This document shows, one piece after another, positions 35,101 through 45,787 of a DNA stretch of 64,000 nucleotides. Below the pieces are notes generated by a model that saw only the letters and a program-made list of their open reading frames with translations, ran no database searches and was not told the origin of the DNA. Source of the DNA: Limnoperna fortunei (Eukaryota > Mollusca > Bivalvia > Mytilida > Modiolidae); the NCBI GenBank assembly GCA_944474755.1, contig OX104113.1, positions 68,035,944 to 68,099,943 on the forward strand, written 5' to 3'. The position numbers and the translations under genes were made by a program. Numbering within the stretch: the first letter of the stretch is position 1; each line of letters begins with the position of its first letter.

Positions 35101-38100
35101 TGATATATATTGTACTAAGGCTCCCTTACCTGTAAAGGATAACCTGTTTTAAATGATATCTTTTGAATCAATATCTAAAGATTGGGTGCTTACAGAGGAA
35201 CTGCCATAACCCAAAAACTTTAACATACGGTAGTCACTGGACCATGAAATTGAGGTCAAAGTCAGGTGACAGGTGACTGACTGGCAAGTTCTCATCATAA
35301 GCTACCAATGGACTAAATTTGATGGACCTAGGGCTTAGGCTTACAAAGATATGAAGCAAGGTGTCCAAGTGTTTACACCGCTGCCGGATTCCCATACATA
35401 TGTCTCACCTCCAGCGACTATCGTCACAGGGGAGACAAAAACCCTATCATCAATACATTTAACTGGATGAAACATGTCCATTGTCTAAAATCTAGGTCCT
35501 CCAACCCATAAACATATTAAATAGAAAAAGTTTAAACCTACCATCAATTGCTGGAGGAAACAGAACCATTGTTTGAGGTCCAGGGTCCTTTACCCATGAC
35601 ATGTAGTAAGTACAGGACTCCATGAGTGTGATTTGTAAACAGAGTTGATCTGATGCAGATGTATGGTATAATCTGAACCGTGACTGGTGGAACAAGTTAT
35701 ATAAACTTCTATACCAGCTGTACAAATAGTCATCATCAACTTTATCTGTAAAATGCAAGGTACAGCTGTACACATGGTTTAAATTGATGTTGTTTAGATC
35801 TATGCTAAGTAAAGAAAGTGTCAGTTAAAATTTAAATTAGCTGTTGCTTAAATGGTTTAATTCCATAATTATTATCTCTTAATAAATTTTGAGAACATTT
35901 TTATATTTCTTTTTTCACAAATGAACACTGTCTACAAGTAGTTTCTGCAAATTAAGCCTGTTTGGTTGGAAGTAAAAAATCAAGCAAGTCCAGCAATTCA
36001 CACTTTTTTGTCAAGTGTTTTAAGTACAAGATTCAAATTACATTTATACACCAACTTCTTTGAAACATTGTCGGACTAGAGTTTAAAAACCCCAATTTTT
36101 CATTAGGGATTACAGATTTTGTATGTCATTAGATAAGGTTGAAAAAAGTGAAAAGTATAATAGGTTCTTTCATACGTTTTTGGGAAAGACCGGTTGATCT
36201 TTCACGAGTGATAGAAATTTTATGTCTTTTCGCGAGTGGAGCGCAGCAGAACGAGCCAAAAGACATAAAAATTTCTATCACGAGTGAAAGTTCACACGGA
36301 CTTTCCCAAAAACGTATGAAAGTACCTATTTCTTCCATAAACCAACAACTTTCACATCGCTATAACATATAGACTCTCCATTGTTGTAGACTCCATTGTC
36401 TCTGATGTCCAATCAGAACGGCGGAAACAAGAACGTCATAGAAGAACGTTCTTATGCTTCCATAACAACGTTCTTGTTTCTGAAGTTTTGATTGGATGAC
36501 ACTGCAAGTACAGATGTGTGCGCGTGAGCTCATCTGTACTGGGTCATCTGTACCAGAAATCGGCCATTTACGGAAGAATTATTGTATGACATCTAGCAAA
36601 CATAAATTTTTACTAGACAGATTTGATCTTATAAATATTATTAGTTTTATATAGAAAATATCTTGCACAAGTTAAAACACCTGAATCTGTCATAGTGTTC
36701 AACAACCCAATCTAATTTAAATTATACTTTCACTTGGTCCCTTGTTTTGCTATTATTGTCACCAACAGCAAAAAGGGGAGAGCCAAGTGAAGAAATAATT
36801 TTATAATTAGATTGTTAACAACCAGGCTTTTGCATTACAATTTTTAAGAATGTGCAGCACAAAAGTCTAATTCTTGATAAAAAAAAAGTCTTATCACACA
36901 TTTATTATTAGTTTAATATACTGGGACTTGAACAAAAGTAATAGTATTACATATTTACAATTACTACATGTAAATGCATTATAATTTATTATTACAATAT
37001 AATAATTTTGTTTTATAAAATGGCTACAAAAAATACTTTGAAAAAATCATTGATACAAGAAAAAGAACCATGTAGTGCGATAGTATATAATATTTATAAA
37101 TACTTGTGTATTTTTATTATTTATCTCCCCACTTCCCTGGGCCATTAAGTTGCCAAATAATAGACAAGCACATTTTCGTTGCAACTTAGCTTAAAAATAA
37201 CCATTTACATGTATTGTTTTTTGCTGTATAAAACTTATCTTAAAAACAACCATTTACTAAGTACATGTATTGTTTTTTGTTGTATAGAAGTAATTATCAT
37301 GTCCAGAGAGCTTTAAAGAAAACAGAAACATTTGACAAAATGAACTTTACTTAAGATTTACATGTACATGTATGAATTCCGAAATGGGAGTAAACATAAC
37401 AGAATTTTAAACAAATTTTCAAAAACCTGAAATAGCTTTTCTTTTATTTGTCAATTTCTTAGTTTATACATTTTCCCTTGCACAGTTGTCTAGAATTATT
37501 AAATACAATATGCAATGTACATTGTACATGTTCATATCTTTCAGAGGTCCATCAGCATAACTTGTTTACATACAAGTACATGTATACACAATGAATATAA
37601 ATGTACATACCTATAATTTTACTAAAAAAATCCATATTAAATATTTATTTATGTGTGACTTACCAATATGGAATGATATATGAAGCTGATCAACTTTTTT
37701 AAGAAGATCATCCTTTACAAGGTAGTATAATATCTCGTGGGAATGACTATTTTCCGTAACTGTCTCTATCTTCAATATATCTAAATGAGTATGACGTAAA
37801 TTTGACATGATGTCATTCAGTGTCTGAGTCTCGTAAGAATTCCTAGTGAAATCTGAAGGATCATTTGGCACTACGATAGTTTTAATGAAATATGTATTAT
37901 TCCTCAGAGCTTCATGTAGCAGCTGTTTGTGTGATATAATAAACAAATTAAACGATAAATTTTTAACAAGAAGTCTTTCGAATTCTAAATCCTCTGATGG
38001 CCTGAAAAAGAAATCTACATGGATTAATACATCTATAAACATGTGCATATATTGTAACTTGTTGAAATAACTACATGTACAAAATGTATGATAGTAATCA

Positions 38101-38633
38101 GTAAAGTTTAGGCAGTCAATCAACAGAGACTTTCTTGAGAAATATATTTTATTATATTGCATGTTATTATCATAAAAATAATTGGGGCAGCAAAATGGTA
38201 AATTGTACCTTGTAACTAAACAGTTAAATAGAACAGTACCCACTAATAATCCTGCGAAGAAAAATTTTAAAAATCATTTACTTTACATTGTTTTGTACTA
38301 GTATCTTATTAAGGAGAGCCAAAAGAAACATATTTGTTTTGATTACACCTACCCAACAGAGTAAGCAATTTTGCCATGTCTGGCCTCTATGTTGAGTCCA
38401 GCTTCCATCTCTGTACAAATTGGCCAATTAGATGTATTGGAAATGATGACTGTACTATTGCACTGATAATGATATAATGTTATAAATCTCAGTAACCTCC
38501 GAGCCTCACTTTTAGCATCAGACAGTACTTGTAATGGACTGTATTCTTGATTGAAGTAAACTATTTGTATGACATAGTAAATCAAAGCTCCACAACTCAA
38601 AAGGTAACAGATAGATTTCTTTTTACGATTCAT
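32152..38633 (-). CDS. METTL24-like signal-anchored protein with two degenerate methyltransferase-like halves
   Basis: Minus-strand exons in order: 38353-38633, 37664-38001, 35542-35745, 34907-35072, 34039-34164, 33512-33668, 32152-32376. All have GT-AG borders and matching phases, giving 498 residues. MNRKKKS followed by a hydrophobic stretch at 8-26 is a type II signal anchor, so the rest should be lumenal or extracellular; NST and NTS sequons agree. The first half has the METTL24-family opening (NWPICT at 69-74, KIAYSVG). Then comes a block matching that family's DILK-D-EG-EW...L..V.QL..E.H segment: LDILKIETVTEN, then LLKKVDQLHISFHI at about 166-206. The second half repeats the pattern: CKIIVVG, then NILYLNIPNIFWDVL and LKGVQQLIIDLN at about 396-434, then YYSELLRIEAYGFDLYQ. 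The usual glycine-rich SAM motif and the acidic D-EG residues are not conserved in either half, so catalysis is doubtful. The two-fold layout is my inference from aligned motifs; human METTL24 is about 366 residues with one domain. Substrate unknown. Confidence 0.82.
35160..35410 (-). repeat. Repeat family B copy in the METTL24-like gene
   Basis: It contains GAGGAACTGCCATAACCCAA, TAGTCACTGGACCATGAAAT and TGACAGGTGACTGACTGGCA. The reverse complements of these blocks occur in the array at 59050-59540, so this is a single inverted copy of that family. It lies in intron 3. Confidence 0.7.
36160..36329. repeat. 170-bp foldback, first of three in METTL24-like intron 2
   Basis: The left arm ATAGGTTCTTTCATACGTTT, then GTGATAGAAATTTTATGTCT, pairs with AGACATAAAAATTTCTATCA and AAACGTATGAAAGTACCTAT. 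The loop is GC-rich (GAGTGGAGCGCAGCAGAAC). This is a non-autonomous hairpin element. Confidence 0.85.
36408..36496. repeat. 89-bp foldback, second of three
   Basis: TCCAATCAGAACGGCGGAAA, then CAAGAACGT, pairs with ACGTTCTTGTTTCTGAAG and TTTTGATTGGA. The centre holds a further GAACGTTC palindrome. Confidence 0.75.
36708..36814. repeat. 107-bp foldback, third of three; palindromic MITE family
   Basis: CAATCTAATTTAAATTATAC, then TTTCACTTGG, pairs with CCAAGTGAAGAAATAATTTT and ATAATTAGATTG. The same family occurs at 57801-57909 (full) and 8893-8957 (half). Confidence 0.85.
37185..37292. repeat. Short tandem duplication, about 60 bp unit, in intron 2
   Basis: ACCATTTACATGTATTGTTT and, after a 10-bp difference, ACCATTTACTAAGTACATG-TATTGTTT mark two neighbouring copies of a segment that includes TTTTTTGCTGTATA / TTTTTTGTTGTATA. 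Confidence 0.55.
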
Positions 38634-38639
38634 GATGAA

Positions 38640-39920
38640 TGTAAAGCAATATCAAGTTGAAAAATAAATATATCTGCTCATTATACAATGCATTCTCACT
38701 TCTCCCTTTTTATACCATACTGTAGCAATTCTGAAATAGAAAATAATTCACTACAGTATACTAGTACATGTATTTGCAATACTTTTTAAAATTCAATATT
38801 ATAATAATTGTATCACATTAGCGGAAATAGATTAAGTGATTGCATGTTGTTTAATGTCAATTTCAATAATCAGTTATCAGCAAAAGTAGAGTTCAAGTTT
38901 GACTTGGGACCAGGTTACATTTTGCTTAGGAACCTATCTGACATTTAAGGTAGTCAGTCTTTTTGAAAAATCTTGAGATTTCTGTCTTGCAATGTCCTTG
39001 GAAGAGGAACATTTTTTGTAGTGTCTGGATTTTGTTTTGTGGAGATTCTATTGTGTTCAAGCATACATGACAATGTATTCTTAAAAGTCATGAAGTGTAA
39101 AATTATTTACTTGATCCCAATCATATTTTCAATTGTTTATATAAATTGTATAAGAGCTGGCTGTGGACCACAAGACTTGTTAGCTGTATTACGGGTGATG
39201 TTATTAATGTGTTTGTCTAAATGTCTAAATGCTACTGTATACATGTATATTGAATTGTATTGTGATAGTGTGGTGTCAGTGACCACACGTTTATAATGTA
39301 TAGCCTTATACTGCCCTTTGATATATATACCTATTTTTCATTAGTTTTTTAGTGTTAACAAAACCCCACAAAGATTTCATGTTTTCGAAGTAATTGGTTA
39401 TTTAATTACCTTGTACTTGATGAATATCTGTCAAAATCTAAGGCTACGATACTAGACAAAACCGGCTACGGAAAATTGTGTTCTGGTTCCCTGTTACTAA
39501 TTTCCATTGGTCTTTATTTATTATACAAATTGATGTAAAAGCAGTTTGCAGCAGCTATGACTATGAGTCTTAATATTCCATCGATGAAAATCAGTATAGG
39601 TTCGTATTTCTGTTTTCATTTGTTATTGGAACTAACTTGAGGTCACTTTGTATTTGATGTAGTTAGCAGGTATTTATGAAGGGTACATGCATGACAAACT
39701 GTTTTGTATTCATGGCAGTTGTCTGAAATATTTGTTATATACTATTATATTATCATACAAATACAATTTTTCATAGTGAATTTTTATTGAAAATACTATA
39801 AACTATTATAGATGTCTTATAAAAATATAAGATCTCTCATAAATACTATTGAAAACTTTATTTTAATTTGGTGCATTTACAAGTTACATTAGTTCTATTG
39901 AGCTATTAATAACCGAATAC
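38640..39920. other. Upstream flank of the METTL24-like gene, no gene seen
   Basis: An ORF at 38973-39296 (107 codons, several hydrophobic stretches) has no recognisable family and no splice context. Nothing else was identified. Confidence 0.4.
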
Positions 39921-40479
39921 CCGAATACAGGGTACATCGAAAGTGTAAAAACCCCCTGAAAAGTGTAAAAACCCCGTGGAATAGTGTAAAAACCCCTATA
40001 TATATGGTGAAAACCCCTCAGAAATGATAGATATTACTATATGTTATGATAATAATGCAATATTTGTGAAAAAATAATTATGCTTTATCGCACAGAATCG
40101 ATTTTTGTAACCGCACGATACGTCCTAGCTAGGGGAGAGCACTCTAATTCTTTGCAATAAAAGTACTACAAGTACTGTAAGTTGGAATTATATTGAAAAT
40201 GTTAATACTGACAAATGATTTAATGTGTGAAATTAAAATAATGTCTATAATTTTATAATGAATTTTTTAAATAGATATGTATTTCATTAAAAGCTTTGCA
40301 CTCTTTGTATTACACGTACATGTAATTATATGTCTGTTGTTATTAAAAGATTTTAAATATGTCATCCATCTTAGTAGCTCATATTAGACAAAATTAGTTA
40401 CAATTACAATGAATTGATTAATTGACATTTTTAGTCAATCAACACATTTGTAATTATAATTATATATAATTAAGAGCCC

Positions 40480-40870
40480 CACGTCAAGTCAAGGCTATGA
40501 ACATCTGGGGCTGGGTAAGGGAATTTTATATATTTATTCATTTAAGTCGTTTTGTTTTATAACAATAGGAGTAATAATTTTTTTCTAGAAAAGTACAAAT
40601 TATTATTATTATTAGCTTGGTATTGTCTATAATGTTGCAAGTGATAGTTTTTTGTTTTTGAAGTTTAACTACTAAGATATCCTGCCCAAGGCTTTGGACA
40701 TCTGTCGTAGTCCGCGTAACAATAAGTAAAATTTTTATTTTTTTCAAATTTAAAACTACTATGACATCCTGCACAAGGCTTGGGACATCTGTCATAGTCA
40801 GCGTAGAAATAAGTTAAATTTTATTTTTCAAATTTAAAACTACTAAGATACCTGCACACATCTCTCTTTA
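40480..40870. repeat. ~100-bp tandem repeat inside the 5.8-kb element
   Basis: CTACTAAGATATCCTGCCCA / CTACTATGACATCCTGCACA / CTACTAAGATACCTGCAC mark three copies, each followed by AGGCTTTGGACATCTGTCGT-type sequence in the first two. On the minus strand the units would read YADYDRCPKPCAGCH, but stops follow quickly. Confidence 0.6.
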
Positions 40871-40974
40871 ATGTATCGCTGTCCGCAAACTTATATACTA
40901 AGTGTCTCGCCCATGAAAAAATAGAGAAATGAATACATTGAACAAAACATTGAAATATCACTCAGAATCTAAAT

Positions 40975-41930
40975 CGCAATTCCGTTTAGTCGTCGACAGT
41001 TCCTTGATTTTCCTCTTCAGTTGACCTTTATTCCTTCCAAGGTTTAATGACAGTCATTCGTCCGTCTGTCGAAGTAAGGGTCTTTTGGTCTGGCAGAAAG
41101 TGGTTACGGAATCTGTGAAAAAAAACGTTCTCTTTACAACGGTCTTGGTCATCCACAGCGATTTCAACACCTGAAACTGTATAGGGCCGTCCGCTAGTCG
41201 GTACTGTCCAATTGAAATCAATGATCTTAGTAAATCCTTATATATTGGGTGTCCAAAATATCTCTTGTAACCTTCTTGTAACCTTTACTAAATTCAATAA
41301 TGGTTGTGATTTCCAGTCGATGGCTCGCTCGGGGGATTCACTTTTATTATTTGTCCAACTTTTGTCAAAGTAACCAATATGATCAACTGTTTTCCGATGT
41401 TAAATCAAAGTTGGTTTTAATTTATTAATAAAATACCTGTGAAATTTCGCAGATAATGTCTGTGTTCTTTGTTGACGTTGAAACATATCGGGTCATCGGC
41501 ATGGATAAATCCGTCTCTACCAGACATGTCGATCAGTATTGAGTCCCTGTCAGCCTTGTCAATTACTAGTATGTCGTCCACCAGTTTCTGCATTCTTAGA
41601 TGTCGAGAATGCTGATGTAATGACGTTGACTATAGCCATTTTCCTTGTCTGATCCAAACACTAAGTTTTGTGTATCAGTATCCAGGGACGGATTCAGAAA
41701 ATCGAGTTAGAGGGACGAAATTTTGGCGGTTCTTGTAGTTGAAGGTTTTGTCAATTTTAAAATACTGTGTCCTGAACAACTTAAAGTCTTGATGTCTGTT
41801 AACTGGTCGTGTTTGTAACGAATTAAACAAGGCGCTTTTTCATTGTCGCGTATTATCGATTTGATTATGGAATCTTTGTCTGCAATCATTCTGTCTATTT
41901 CCTGTAAAGTCGGCAATATTTCCGCATCTA
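40975..41930 (-). pseudogene. Decayed gene of unknown family inside the 5.8-kb element
   Basis: The minus strand shows protein-like blocks in order. An exon-like segment opens after TATATATTTAG (about 41930) and reads LPTLQEIDRMIADKDSIIKS, then RDNEKAPCLIRYKHDQLTDI. Near 41570-41450 it reads DDILVIDKADRDSILIDMSG, then RDGFIHADDPICFNVNKEHR. Near 41230-41030 it reads TKIIDFNWTVPTSGRPYTVS, then GVEIAVDDQDRCKENVFFHR and MTVIKPW. Near 41030-40970 a shifted frame gives KGQLKRKIKELSTTKRN. Frame changes without splice sites between some blocks suggest frameshifts. The composition is clearly protein-like, but I do not recognise the family. Confidence 0.5.
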
Positions 41931-42063
41931 AATATATGTCTTATTTCGTTTTTATGCTTCCATTATTACATTATACTTTTTGTCATATACCTGTTTTCTA
42001 CTGGCAGTTCCGCTCAATTCGTCATTTTTCACTGTCAGCCTATTGTATACATTTGGTTTAAAC

Positions 42064-42314
42064 AGTGGTTAAGGTAGTTCATCTACTATTGATCATGTGG
42101 TCTGTCAACGCTGAGATTGCGGGTTCGATTCTCACTGCAGGCAGGGTGTACTCGACTCCAATCTTAATTGACAAGGATTGCCAGTTTTCCTTCCGCAGGT
42201 CGTGGGTTTTCTCCGGGTACTCCGACTTCCTCCCCCAATAAAAACGGGACGCCATGATATAGCTAAAATGCTAAACATGAAAGTGGCGCTAAAACACCTT
42301 CAAACAAACAAACA
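42064..42314 (+). mobile_element. tRNA-derived SINE nested in the 5.8-kb element
   Basis: It begins at GTGGTTAAGGTAGTTCATCT (head truncated before the A-box), then GCGGGTTCGATTCTCACTGC, GACGCCATGATATAGCT and GAAAGTGGCGCTAAAACACC, ending CAAACAAACAAAC. It is very similar to the copy at 28195. Confidence 0.85.
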
Positions 42315-42423
42315 TATTTTATTTCTATTCATATATCTATATATTTACAAGAAAATACAGACAAGGATTCGGAAACAAGATACAAAGCTTATATAAATCT
42401 GTCTTAAATCTGTCATTTAGTAT

Positions 42424-42461
42424 GAATATGCAAAAATAAATAAATAAATAAATAAATAAAT
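42424..42461. repeat. AAAT microsatellite
   Basis: AAATAAATAAATAAATAAAT follows a T-rich spacer downstream of the SINE. Confidence 0.8.
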
Positions 42462-42486
42462 GTAAGTTTCAGTGCCGTTTCAACCA

Positions 42487-42765
42487 CTATAAAACTAGCA
42501 TCCAGATTGTAGTTACAGAAGAAAAAAGGAATGTAGTATTTTTTCTTCTGTATACAATTAAAGGATTGTCTGTCTGGAGTAAATCAGACATTTCTGTCAT
42601 TACAGAGGCGGGTGTTCGCATGTATTCTTTTGCTTGCTTGAAATTACAATGTGGCGCCAAACCAGTATTCAGTTTTGTTAACAAACCAACAAAGTGCCTT
42701 TCTCCAGGTAACGAGAATAGCAAGATATCCATTTTCAGTGAAACGAACACCGTCTGCCGCCTCAT
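42487..42765 (-). other. Minus-strand ORF fragment, unrecognised
   Basis: It is open for 92 codons and contains PGERHFVGLLTKLNTGLAPH, then KEYMRTPASVMTEMSDLLQT and DNPLIVYRR. The composition looks protein-coding and faintly recalls conserved segments between zinc-finger and catalytic parts of some animal DNA transposases, but I cannot name it. It may be a piece of the 5.8-kb element's own gene. Confidence 0.3.
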
Positions 42766-43801
42766 GGCTGGCCTGTATACATTAACAGGTTTGAAAAAGT
42801 AAACAAAATAATACTGAGAGCTTTTCCTCTTATAAATTTAGTGTACGTTTACTATATACATCGGCCGTACAATGACTGAGAACATTTAAGATGTCAAATC
42901 GTTTACTGCTGCAGTCGTTGCCGCCTATCTGACAGATCAAATATCTCATCAGGCAAATGATGTAGATTATATAATTCTAAGTATCAGTCCACGTAAGAAT
43001 CCGGACAAATGCATACACGTGATGGCATGCACGTGAAGGAAAAAGAAAATAAAACAACATTCTAATTTATTAAAGTTCCGAATTATTTTGCCTTTTAAAT
43101 ATAATCATTTGAAATTTAGTTGAATTGTACAGTGGAAAATGCGGGAAATTTTCCCGCCAAATTTTTCTCTATTTAACCGGTCAAAAATTATCTAGGGAAT
43201 GGACACTTTTTCAAATGTAAAATCTTGTTAGAATTAGGTTTTATATCAAAATGAATGTATCTAAGCCAAAAAAGGTAAAAACAAAAAGTTTGTTATGTGC
43301 CGACCACTGCCTGATCCTCAGCTAGAATACTACTTAAATGCTTGATCATTTACATTCGTTATTTTTAATGGGTTTTTTTTTAAATGTTTCTCTTGAAAAA
43401 GTACAGAGGTATATGTTTAAATTAAAAAAAATAAATCACAGAAAGTCGCTTTATACGATGAAAACGCAGAAATGAATGGTTGTATGAGGACATACATAAC
43501 GAAGGAAATATAAATAATTACCACCGTATATAAAACTATATTCTAAAAATAAAATATAACGACACTATCGATTGATTTGTCGGCACGTGCCAGAAGTTTG
43601 GCTACTAGGTGTTAATTGACAAGGCAAATAACAAGTGTAATCAACATTAACAATTAAATATCTACAATTTTTGCTGCAGCAAGGGTTACTTTATTAAAAA
43701 AAATTAACTATTCATTACAGAGTAAAGTTATTTCATCTTGTATTTTGCTAATTAAAATGAAACCTTCGAAATCAAGGCTAAATCTATAAAAATAGCACTT
43801 A

Positions 43802-44835
43802 AAAACGAAATTTTACTGGATATATGTGAATTTCATGTCCAACTTTTTTCCATTACATTTTAATGGTGAGATCTACCGCAGCGCGGAACACTTGTGTCAA
43901 ATATTAAAGCATTCTATACCGAATCCATGCCAGATTGCCAAATCCCAATTTGCCGACTCCCAACTTGCCGAGTCCAATTGGCCGATTCCCAAATTGCCGA
44001 ATAAAACAAATTTATCCTACAAAAATTTTCTTTTAGGAACTACTTACAACTTATCAGAAAAAAGTTTTTAATTGACACGGAATCTACAGAGGAAATAGTC
44101 GATTTGTAAAATTTTTTAGTGTTTTGTGAAAATTTAATAGTTGCTTTGTTATAAATCTGGGGCTTAAAATGTTAATTAATGAAATAAATTATAGTTCTAT
44201 CTAAATGTTATTATTATTTTATTATTTAAAGTTACGAACAATGTAAAAAATAACGTATACACGAAACAATACAGATCAGGGGGCCGTTTCATTTAAATAG
44301 CATGGTACAACGAGCACGTTAATTATCGATAGCTTTATGAAACGTCACCCTGGAGTCACTATGTGTGGAGTAAGCGCCACGTGCATGTCAAAGAGACAAC
44401 AACACAAATAATCTCGTTTCATTGGCATTGAGTTGATATGTAGTGTTAAACACGTAAAAAAATGTCAAAAACAACATTAATACAATAAAAAAAATTTTCT
44501 AAAACCATTAATAACATATAACTTTTGATTGTCGGCAGTTTGGGAATCGGCTAACTGGAATCGGCAATCTGGGATGATACCACTCTACCACAAGCAAGCA
44601 GTCCTTGCAGCTGAAATAATACAAGCGAAGGATGCCAAGACGGCGAAAGCAATAGACAAGATAATTCGGACAAGTCAGTCTTGGGAAGACGTAAAGCCCA
44701 CAATTGTGGCATAAATATTAAAAATATGTCCAGTGCCAACAGTTTAGATACACTACAACAGCTCGGGCTACGTATGCCATAACGTAAGCTACGAGTTCTG
44801 GGGCAGTGGACATAGCGCTAATGGACAGAATGAAT
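43802..44835 (+). pseudogene. NADAR (YbiA-like) gene split by an insertion
   Basis: NADAR proteins are N-glycosidases acting on ADP-ribose- or riboflavin-type metabolites. The N-terminal part (43805-43910) reads FMSNFFPLHFNGEIYRSAEH and LCQ, matching the LSNF-P...Y-S-EH..Q signature. After an insertion (about 43921-44580) the frame resumes as YHKQAVLAAEIIQAKDAKTA, then KAIDKIIRTSQSWEDVKP, the next NADAR block, ending at a stop (44713). Downstream, another frame (44794-44835) reads EFWGSGHSANGQNEF, like the WG-G...GQN C-terminal motif. A frame change and a missing middle part show it is broken. It lies inside the 5.8-kb element. Confidence 0.72.
43921..44577. mobile_element. ~660-bp insertion with GCCGA-repeat ends inside the NADAR gene
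   Basis: The left end has repeated TTGCCGA-type words: CCAGATTGCCAAATCCCAAT, TTGCCGACTCCCAACTTGCC, GGCCGATTCCCAAATTGCCG. The right end (from 44532) is the inverse: CGGCAGTTTGGGAATCGGCT, then AACTGGAATCGGCAATCTGG. The left end carries one extra subunit. No transposase is present; it is a MITE-like element. A nested piece near 44280-44360 has CCGTTTCAT / ATGAAACG ends. Confidence 0.7.
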
Positions 44836-45753
44836 TTTGTTTACGTTTTGTTATGTTTGTTACTTTTTTTTTCAAGACGAATATATGTATAAATTGTGTT
44901 TTGTTCTAGCATGTTTTATCTCCAGATTTTTCTATTGTTCCTTATTTAGAACACCCCAGACCATTTTTATTTCATAACACAGTATACATAGAGATCCCAA
45001 CAAAAACAACAGGTAGTTGAATTTTATTGGTCTGTTTACATATATTCATAAACACAAAATTACAACTCTTTCAATCTACATAGACTGAATTGTATGAAAT
45101 TTGTTGACAATAAGATATATGTCTCTGCAGTCTTCTGTTTTGTCTTTTCATGATAATAGGCAGTTTCTTATTGAAATTGATGAAACTTTGTTAAGTTGTC
45201 CATTCTGAAAAAAAATAAAACATAAATAAACAAACAAACAAACTTACTGTATTAATCATCTCCTATTAAAATGTAGTTTAATATTAGCAATTCATATATG
45301 TATCGACTATTTTTTAAATCAAATAATACTCATATTCTAAAGGTATAAATTAAATTATATATTAATTTAATTCATTTATTCTTATCCAAAATCATTTTTT
45401 ATGTATCAAATTGTGTATTATAGGATCAATTTTTAATATATTTTATTCCTACCTACAGTACTTAAATACTTTTATTGCAATTAATTGGAGTGCTCTCCCC
45501 TAGCTATTTGACCTCATATAGGACGTATAGTGCGGTTACAAAAATCGATTTGTGCGATAAAGCATAATAATTTTTTTACAAATATTGCATTATTACCATA
45601 ATATATAGTAATATCTATCATTTCTGAGGGGTTTTCACCATATATATAGGGGTTTTTACACTATTCCACGGGGTTTTTACACTTTTCGGGGGTTTTTACA
45701 CTTTCGATGTACTGCCGAATACATGATTATAATATAAGGAACTTATAAGTAAT

Positions 45754-45787
45754 CAGGGACAGTCTATACTAGTATAGACTGTCCCTG
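45754..45787. repeat. 34-bp perfect palindrome made of two transposon ends
   Basis: CAGGGACAGTCTATACT is joined directly to its reverse complement AGTATAGACTGTCCCTG. The half-site equals the terminal inverted repeat of the 596-bp element at 19133-19728. It lies 40 bp outside the right end of the 5.8-kb element. Confidence 0.9.

Larger units (their letters stand above)
39928..45714. mobile_element. 5.8-kb transposon with ~280-bp terminal inverted repeats and 7-bp target duplication
   Basis: The left end starts CAGGGTACATCGAAAGTG and the right end, read inward, starts CAGTACATCGAAAGTG. Both continue with three spaced copies of GTGTAAAAACCCC, then GGTGAAAACCCCTCAGAAAT, a TTATGCTTTATCGCACA-like block, GTAACCGCAC and GCTAGGGGAGAGCACTC. 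They diverge after about 280 bp. The flanks are CCGAATA at 39921-39927 and 45715-45721. A CAG start and a 7-8 bp duplication suggest a hAT-like or P-like class, but no transposase was recognised. The interior holds a decayed minus-strand gene, a SINE, and a NADAR-type gene that is itself interrupted. Confidence 0.8.

Noticed and set aside
38973..39296. 107-codon ORF with hydrophobic stretches
   Set aside because: No family resemblance, no splice context and AT-driven hydrophobic composition; not supportable as a gene.
41843..42061. Plus-strand ORF over the decayed gene
   Set aside because: The minus strand has the protein-like blocks and a plausible splice acceptor; the plus frame has no resemblance to anything.
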